Positions 56,679-64,000 of a stretch of 64,000 nt of DNA are shown in pieces (positions within the stretch are counted from its first letter, which is position 1; each line of letters opens with the position of its first letter). The notes beneath the pieces were generated by a model. The model searched no databases and had not been told where the DNA came from. It saw only the letters and a program-made list of their open reading frames with translations. Source of the stretch: Epinephelus fuscoguttatus (lineage: Eukaryota; Chordata; Actinopteri; Perciformes; Serranidae); contig NC_064767.1 in NCBI RefSeq assembly GCF_011397635.1, forward strand, positions 535,001 to 599,000. Reading direction: 5' to 3'. A program made the translations under genes and the position numbers.

Positions 56679-58301
56679 CAGTACAGGCCAAAAGTTTGGA
56701 CACACCTTCTCATTCAATGCGTTTTCTTTATTTTCATGACTATTTACATTGTAGATTCTCACTGAAGGCATCAAAACTATGAATGAACACATGTGGAGTT
56801 ATGTACTTAACAAAAAAAGGTGAAATAACTGAAAACATGTTTTATATTCTAGTTTCTTCAAAATAGCCACCCTTTGCTCTGATTACTGCTTTGCACACTC
56901 TTGGCATTCTCTCCATGAGCTTCAAGAGGTAGTCACCTGAAATGGTTTCCACTTCACAGGTGTGCCTTATCAGGGTTAATTAGTGGAATTTCTTGCTTTA
57001 TCAATGGGGTTGGGACCATCAGTTGTGTTGTGCAGAAGTCAGGTTAATACACAGCCGACAGCCCTATTGGACAACTGTTAAAATTCATATTATGGCAAGA
57101 ACCAATCAGCTAACTAAAGAAAAACCAGTGGCCATCATTACTTTAAGAAATGAAGGTCAGTCAGTCCGGAAAATTGCAAAAACTTTAAATGTGTCCCCAA
57201 GTGGAGTCGCAAAAACCATCAAGCGCTACAACGAAACTGGCACACATGAGGACCGACCCAGGAAAGGAAGACCAAGAGTCACCTCTGCTTCTGAGGATAA
57301 GTTCATCCGAGTCACCAGCCTCAGAAATCGCAAATTAACAGCAGCTCAGATCAGAGACCAGATGAATGCCACACAGAGTTCTAGCAGCAGACCCATCTCT
57401 AGAACAACTGTTAAGAGGAGACTGCGCGAATCAGGCCTTCATGGTCAAATAGCTGCTAGGAAACCACTGCTAAGGAGAGGCAACAAGCAGAAGAGATTTG
57501 TTTGGGCCAAGAAACACAAGGAATGGACATTAGACCAGTGGAAATCTGTGCTTTGGTCTGATGAGTCCAAATTTGAGATCTTTGGTTCCAACCGTGTCTT
57601 TGTGAGGCAGAAAAGGTGAGCGGATGGATTCCACATGCCTGGTTCCACTGTGAAGCATGGAGGAGGAGGTGTGATGGTGTGGGGGTGTTTTGCTGGTGAC
57701 ACTGTTGGGGATTTATTCAAAATTGAAGGCACACTGAACCAGCATGGCTACCACAGCATCCTGCAGCGACATGCCATCCCATCCGGTTTGCGTTTAGCTG
57801 GACGATCATTTATTTTTCAACAGGACAATGACCCCAAACACACCTCCAGGCTGTGTAAGGGCTATTTGACCAAGAAGGAGAGTGATGGAGTGCTGCGGCA
57901 GATGACCTGGCCTCCACAGTCACCGGACCTGAACCCAATGGAGATGGTTTGGGGTGAGCTGGACCGCAGAGTGAAGGCAAAGGGGCCAACAAGTGCTAAA
58001 CACCTCTGGGAACTCCTTCAAGACTGTTGGAAAACCATTTCAGGTGACTACCTCTTGAAGCTCATGGAGAGAATGCCAAGAGTGTGCAAAGCAGTAATCA
58101 GAGCAAAGGGTGGCTATTTTGAAGAAACTAGAATATAAAACATGTTTTCAGTTATTTCACCTTTTTTTGTTAAGTACATAACTCCACATGTGTTCATTCA
58201 TAGTTTTGATGCCTTCAGTGAGAATCTACAATGTAAATAGTCATGAAAATAAAGAAAACGCATTGAATGAGAAGGTGTGTCCAAACTTTTGGCCTGTACT
58301 G
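56679..58301 (+). mobile_element. Tc1-like transposon with about 272-bp TIRs
   Basis: Ends CAGTACAGGCCAAAAGTTTG and its reverse complement, flanked by TA on both sides (56677-56678 and 58302-58303), the Tc1/mariner target duplication. Near-identical inverted arms of about 272 bases (56679-56950, 58029-58301). The right arm contains the 3' end of the transposase reading frame. Confidence 0.93.
57092..58138 (+). pseudogene. Tc1-type transposase, single frame disturbed in the middle
   Basis: DDE transposase for cut-and-paste movement. Residues from MARTNQLTKEKPVAIITLRN include the paired helix-turn-helix (SVRKIAKTLNVSPSGVAKTI) and a GRPR-like hook (RKGRPRV). Catalytic acids are present in WSDESKF, QQDNDPKHTS and SPDLNPMEMVW. 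The frame stops at TGA (57617-57619). The same frame resumes and continues to TAA at 58136-58138 from about 57640. Between, about a dozen codons are out of frame, consistent with two small deletions summing to a multiple of three. It probably makes no full protein as read. Confidence 0.85.
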
Positions 58302-58579
58302 TACATGCGTACATCGCAAACAGCAGCACCCTGTTTTCAACTGTATTAAATCCCGCAGGCCGCGCTTGGTTTGAAAACCACTGTGTTAAGCTAAGTAGCC
58401 GACTGGGGTATACCACCCAAATCAGTATTAGTCACTGATGGCAGAGCTAATGCTAACTCTTTCATGTAAGTGAATGGAAGATGCTAAAACACGTAGCTTC
58501 TTAGTCAATGTATACCGCAATAAAAACCCTAGTACGGGTGATCCACAGAGAGTTCAGTGGTTTAATCTAGCAATCTAAC

Positions 58580-60008
58580 AAACACAGTAAACACACATTA
58601 AACACACACACATTAAACACACAGTAAACACACATATTAAACACACAGTAAACACACATTAAACACACATTAAACAAACACACATTAAACACACAGTTAA
58701 CAAACATACACTAAACACACAGTAAACAAACACACATTAAACAAACACACATTAAACACACAGTAAACAAACATACACTAAATACACAGTAAACAAACAC
58801 ACATTAAACACACAGTAAACAAACATACACTAAACACACAGTAAACAAACACACATTAAACACACAGTAAACACAAAGTAAACAAACACACATTAAACAC
58901 ACAGTAAACAAACATACACTAAACACACAGTAAACAAACACACATTAAACACACAGTAAACAAACATACACTAAACACACAGTAAACAAACACACATTAA
59001 ACACACAGTAAACACAAAGTAAACAAACACACATTAAACACACAGTAAACAAACATACACTAAACACACAGTAAACAAACACACATTAAACACACAGTAA
59101 ACACAAAGTAAACAAACACACATTAAACACAGATTAAACACACAGTAAACAAACACACAGTAAACACACATTAAACACACAGTAAACACACATCAAACAC
59201 ACATTAAAGACAGATTAAACACACAGTAAACACACATCAAACACACAGTAAACAAACACACATTAAACACACAGTAAACAAACACACATTAAACGCACAG
59301 TAAACAAACACACATTAAACACACATTAAACACACAGTAAACAAACATACATTAAACACACATCAAACACACATTAAACACACATCAAACACACATCAAA
59401 CACACAGTAAACAAACACACATTAAACACACAGTAAACAAACACACATTAAACACACATTAAACACACAGTAAACAAACACACATTAAACGCACATTAAA
59501 CACACAGTAAACAAACACACATTAAACGCACATTAAACACACAGTAAACAAACATACATTAAACACACATCAAACACACATTAAACACACATCAAACACA
59601 CAGTAAACACACATCAAACACACAGTAAACACACATTAAACACACAGTAAACACACATCAAACACACAGTAAACACACATCAAACACACAGTAAACACAC
59701 ATTAAACACACAGTAAACAAACATACATTAAACACACATCAAACACACATTAAACACACATCAAACACACAGTAAACACACATCAAACACACAGTAAACA
59801 CACATTAAACACACAGTAAACACACATCAAACACACATTAAACACACATCAAACACACAGTAAACAAACATCAAACACACATTAAACACACATCAAACAC
59901 ACAGTAAACACACATTAAACACACATCAAACACACAGTAAACAAACATCAAACACACATCAAACACACATTAAACACACATTAAACACATAGTAAACACA
60001 CATTAAAC
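58580..60008. repeat. CA-rich 11/15-bp minisatellite, 1.4 kb
   Basis: Mixed units AAACACACATT, AAACACACAGT, AAACACACATC and AAACAAACACACATT. A local higher-order unit (including AAACAAACATACACT) repeats in the left half and ATC-type units dominate the right. Confidence 0.93.
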
Positions 60009-61157
60009 ATGGCTTCACAGAGACAGTTTCCAACACAAATCAGCAATTTTGAGCCATGTTGTCAAAGTGTGTCCGTTCGCAGTGAGCTGAATGATGTCAT
60101 CAGCAGCTCCTGGACATACAAAGAAGTTTCACTGGATTACTTTGATCGACTTTATAAAAACGTCCTCAGTCTGAAGGGTATGATTCAGGTCCCCACAATG
60201 ACGTGTAGACAAACACACACTGTTCAGATAAATGTTCCCTCCCATCTGATCAACAACAACCATAATGCATCAGGTTAATTACCCATCAGCCCCCACCAGC
60301 TCTGCCTCTGTAACAGCTGCTGTTTATCATATCGATCTTTATCTCCAAACTGAGCACGCTCAGTGCAACGATGACTCAGAGCTGAGTGACCCTGAGTAAC
60401 ATCGAACTATCCTCAGAGACAAACCTCTGTCTGTCTGCTCTGTTTCATCTGATGTTAAAGTTCAGATGAGTTACAGGCTTTTATTCTGGCGAGATCCTTC
60501 GTGTCAAGAAAAACAAGGACTCACATGACAGGAAGTAAACATTAAAAATCACAATTAACAGTAAAATACACGTTAAAAATAGTTGAAATAATTAACGGTA
60601 TGCTTCGATTAATAAGACATGTTTTTGGAGGGATGAAACGTAAACACACAGATGATGCTAAATTCTCACAAATAATCAAAACTAAACATGAATTAATGTA
60701 AAATCATCAAATCATTTAAAAACACTTAACTCAATAAACTGTGTTTGTTAATAAACCAATGATTGAAAAAAAAGTACAGTTAATAAAAAATACTCAAAGA
60801 CTAACTCATTAGTGACCTGACCTGACGGAGAATGTATGAGTTTAATGTCCATGTCTTTGTGTCTGTGTTTATGAATGTATGAATCTGGTGTTCAGAATAA
60901 AAGCATGGGTAATGTTTAATTAAATTGAGGCACCAGTGAATCTGTCGTGATGCCGTTGTTTGTCTCTTGTTACCATGGTGACGGGTGGGGGTTGTGATGG
61001 AGAGCAGCTGAACAAACATCCTGATGATCTGCTGGAAACTATTTTAATATTCAAACACTTTTTTATGAGCAGATCTTCATTAATAAAACCTGCAGAGCTG
61101 CTCTGAAAGGACCTGCATACAGGGCTACAGTACCCAGGTGATACTGAAACATAGATG
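60009..61157. other. Spacer with no assured gene
   Basis: An 89-codon frame starts at 60009, right at the end of the minisatellite; its first about 57 codons look non-repetitive (QISNFEPCCQSVSVRSELND) and could be an exon ending at a GTATGA donor near 60178, but no partner exon is visible. Nothing else recognised. Confidence 0.3.
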
Positions 61158-61247
61158 CCTCATTGGCCGCTGGATTGTATGACAATGGCACTGCCATACT
61201 GTCCAGTATGGCAGTGCCATTGTCATACAATCCAGCGGCCAATGAGG
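61158..61247. repeat. Perfect 44-bp palindrome, 2-base spacer
   Basis: Arms 61158-61201 and 61204-61247 are exact reverse complements, separated only by TC. The arm includes CATTGGCCGCTGGATTGTAT and GACAATGGCACTGCCATACT. A tandem AGAGAACAAGACG pair follows directly. Transcribed from either strand it would form a 44-bp perfect hairpin. Confidence 0.95.
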
Positions 61248-62830
61248 AGAGAACAAGACGAGAGAACAAGACGACAGTAACCCAGTGAACGTTTAGCTAA
61301 CGAGCTAAAAATAGATGTTGATGATAAAAACGAGACGTGATGTAAATGTTGGCGGTGGACTGATGATCAGTCACTCTGAAAACTACTCGTTCAACCTGTT
61401 CTCACGTCACACGTCACATAGTGACACACCTTTAGCTGCAGAGTGAGACGAGCCAGTGGCAGTATTTGTTGAGGCTCCTAATAACTACCATAGCACAGAC
61501 CCTTTAGGGCTGACGTCATGACGATCCAGCCTCTTTTTTAGGGTCTCATGTACCCACACAGATCTCTGTTTATCTGCTGACAGCCTCTCACCCTCAACCA
61601 GAGCTACAGACAGCACCCTCTGCCTCAACATGGCAGCAGCTACACACTGATTACTGGAGGATAGACTGATCACACCGGGAGGTTGAGGTGAGGGGGTGAT
61701 GGGGTGGTTGCCTGGCAACAGTAGAAAGGAGCAGCAGGTGTTTTGTTTTTGTTTTTTTCACTTGTGGCATTCAGTTTTTCTTTTAAAAGGCAACCTGCAA
61801 ACCTGTGTGATGGAGGCCTGAGGCAGCAGTGCACCTGAGTAACACAACAGCTCCTCTGTCTGTGTTTGAAGAAAGGTTTGTCGGTGCTGAACACAGCCTT
61901 GATCAGCTGTCCTGCTGACTGACAGCTGCTCCCAACCAATCAGAGTCCTGTAGGAGCGTCAGCTTCCTGTTCCACAGGATGTCCAAATGTCCTGGATGAG
62001 GTGTTTGCAGCTGCACGGTGAGTTCAGGTCAATTAAATATAGAATTTAAAGTGACTACAGTTAAAGTTCATGTTGACTGAGTGAGGTGAAGCTCTGAGAG
62101 CGGGTCAGGTGAGTCTGGACTCTGTGTGTCATTTAACACGTGTGTGGTCGACAGACTGCAGCGTCTGTGAAGGTAACGTTCAGATGATCCTGTCGGACAG
62201 AGGACGAACAGTGTGAGTGTTTCAGGAGCCGCAGTGAAACAGAAGCTGGTGAGTTCATGTTCATGCGTTCATGTGTTCATGTTCATGTTCATGATGTTTT
62301 TAAATCTGCAGATAAAAACTTAAGTGCAAAGTTTGGAGCTTTTTTATTGTTTTGAAGAATTTCATTAAAAAACAACACAAGAAATCAGTTTGTGAGTTTC
62401 TGATAAAGATCATTGAGACAGAAATTAGTCATGGTGATGTTAAACAGCTGCTCTGTGGTATATGTGTATTAATATTCATGGTAATGACAGGAAACAGGTC
62501 ACTGTCACTTCCTGTCTGTTCACTGTTTTATGCTGGATGATAAAGAGGCAACAGACAGCATCTTTTCCTAAATATATCATGATGAAAATAATGTGGGTTG
62601 CACAGGGTAGTGTCCACAGTAAAATCAGACTATCAGCGTTTACATAGGTTACTTAGTGGCTTTGCAATCTTTGCAATAAGCTGCTGCCACCGGTGCCGAA
62701 ATTTCGTGGAATAAATCTGCTTTACGGCAGGAAACGCGTCATGTATTGTGAAACTGGTCGGTCAGCCAATCAGGGACTGGAGCTGGTCCGTATGAGGAGT
62801 TGGGCATGAGATGGTTGAGTCACGAGCACA
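61248..62830. other. Spacer, no gene recognised
   Basis: Several short open frames without known domains. Short GTTCATGTTCATG repeats occur at about 62251-62292. No RNA gene or transposon end was identified. Confidence 0.35.
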
Positions 62831-63048
62831 ATGGCAGATGGACAAAGTTTGGAGACAAGTGAAAAACGGCCTAGCAAAAGAAAAGGAGCTCCTCTGTGTG
62901 AGGAGGCAAAGAAGAGCAAAAAGGAGAGTGATAAAAGAAGAGGAAAAACAAGAGTAAACCTCAGTCAGGCGTTCAAGAGATGGAGGGAGCTCCGTGACCA
63001 AAGAGGCTTCAAAACCCATGTCCAGCTAGCTTTCTTTCTAATGGATCA
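62831..63048 (+). CDS. First exon of uncharacterised fish multicopy protein (partial)
   Basis: Begins MADGQSLETSEKRPSKRKGA, very lysine/arginine-rich, then RGKTRVNLSQAFKRWRELRD and FKTHVQLAFFLMD. It ends at a strong GTAAGT donor (63049), and the in-frame TAA would come immediately after, as expected for an exon edge. From memory, fish genomes carry many uncharacterised proteins with a basic leader followed by RGKTRVNIG.AF.RWR.L and AELA.FLL; these may be transposon-linked. No downstream exon is visible before the window end. Function unknown. Confidence 0.45.
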
Positions 63049-63401
63049 GTAAGTAACACGGCTAAATGTTAGCTAGACCAGAGAGGACTGGACTGTACTG
63101 GCTGCTAGTTCATTCCTAGCTGGCCAGCATCGCAAATCGCCGCAACCAGGAGCTGGTAGCGAGTGTTGGTCGGCTGACATCCTGGTTGCCATTCCCACGG
63201 CAGCCCTCGGACAGTGATACCCCCCTCCCTTCCTTCTGTTCTCTTCTCACGGAGGCAGCTATCCACGGACATCGCCCAGCTAAGTTACGCCCAGCTAAGT
63301 GAACACTGGACTTTGTTTCCCATTCAATTTGAGCTCCAACCGGCCGCATGGTTTCCATACGGTAGCATTTATTCTAGAATGGGGACTGTTTACATGTGCA
63401 T

Positions 63402-64000
63402 ATTGGTATAATTCCACTGTGTCTACTGTTGTTTGTACTGGTACTGTACATATTGGTGTCATTCACTGTGAGCTGTTTGTACTGGTACTGTACATATTGG
63501 TATCATTTACTGTGAGCTGTTTGTACTGGTACTGTACATATTGGTGTCATTTACTGTGAGCTGTTTGTACTGGTACTGTACATATTGGTATCATTCACTG
63601 TGAGCTGTTTGTACTGGTACTGTACATATTGGTGTCATTTACTGTGAGCTGTTTGTACTGGTACTGTACATATTGGTATCATTTACTGTGAGCTGTTTGT
63701 ACTGGTACTGTACATATTGGTGTCATTCACTGTGAGCTGTTTGTACTGGTACTGTACATATTGGTATCATTTACTGTGAGCTGTTTGTACTGGTACTGTA
63801 CATATTGGTGTCATTTACTGTGAGCTGTTTGTACTGGTACTGTACATATTGGTGTCATTTACTGTGAGCTGTTTGTACTGGTACTGTACATATTGGTATC
63901 ATTTACTGTGAGCTGTTTGTACTGGTACTGTACATATTGGTGTCATTTACTGTGAGCTGTTTGTACTGGTACTGTACATATTGGTATCATTTACTGTGAG
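63402..64000. repeat. 44-bp minisatellite, about 13 copies, runs off window
   Basis: Unit: TTTGTACTGGTACTGTACAT, ATTGGTRTCATTYACTGTGA, GCTG. Two variants (GTGTC and GTATC) tend to alternate, suggesting an 88-bp higher-order unit. Confidence 0.95.

Noticed and set aside
60009-60278. Possible new exon starting MASQRQFPTQISNFEP
   Set aside because: Only one candidate exon, no homologue I recognise, start codon abuts a minisatellite; kept as an uncertainty in the spacer entry.

Overview
This is 64 kb of vertebrate nuclear DNA, almost certainly from a ray-finned (acanthomorph-like) fish. Genes are split by GT-AG introns, tandem repeats are abundant, and the mobile elements are typical of teleosts: Tc1-like and PIF/Harbinger DNA transposons, tRNA-derived SINEs, LINE 3' tails and terminal-inverted-repeat (TIR) elements. 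There are no operons, bacterial genes or CRISPR arrays.

Left half. The 3' seven coding exons of a mitochondrial-type acetyl-CoA synthetase (ACSS1) occupy 370-9945 (+); the 5' part lies outside the window. About 4.2 kb of its 5.3 kb second visible intron is three minisatellites. A 44-bp minisatellite that runs into a LINE 3' tail follows (11.8-13.4 kb). Next is a three-exon C2H2 zinc-finger gene with 18 fingers (13896-17680, +). Its first intron is bounded by (CA)n at the 5' splice site and (TG)n at the 3' splice site.

Middle. APMAP (nine exons, 20021-34765, +) encodes a type II membrane protein with a strictosidine-synthase-like beta-propeller. CST7 (cystatin F, four exons, 39697-37124, -) converges on it. 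ACSS1(+), APMAP(+), CST7(-) is the order and relative orientation I recall for human 20p11.2, so this is a conserved block with a zinc-finger gene lying between ACSS1 and APMAP.

Right half. A 4.2-kb array of a 52-bp unit (about 81 copies) precedes a GIMAP/AIG1 immune-type GTPase (45213-47045, +). This protein ends in a CaaX-like tetrapeptide. A decayed second GIMAP copy lies at 56.3 kb, just left of a nearly intact Tc1-like element with about 272-bp TIRs (56679-58301). Between the GIMAP copies are a deleted Harbinger element, two TIR elements, a SINE and a LINE reverse-transcriptase remnant. The last 6 kb holds a 1.4-kb CA-rich minisatellite, a perfect 44-bp palindrome, a first exon of a repeated-looking fish protein family, and a 44-bp minisatellite that runs off the window end.

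The metabolic genes (ACSS1, APMAP) and immune genes (CST7, GIMAP) are linked by position; nothing in the sequence shows that they act in one pathway. All exon boundaries come from reading frame, splice consensus and remembered family sequence. No alignment was run.
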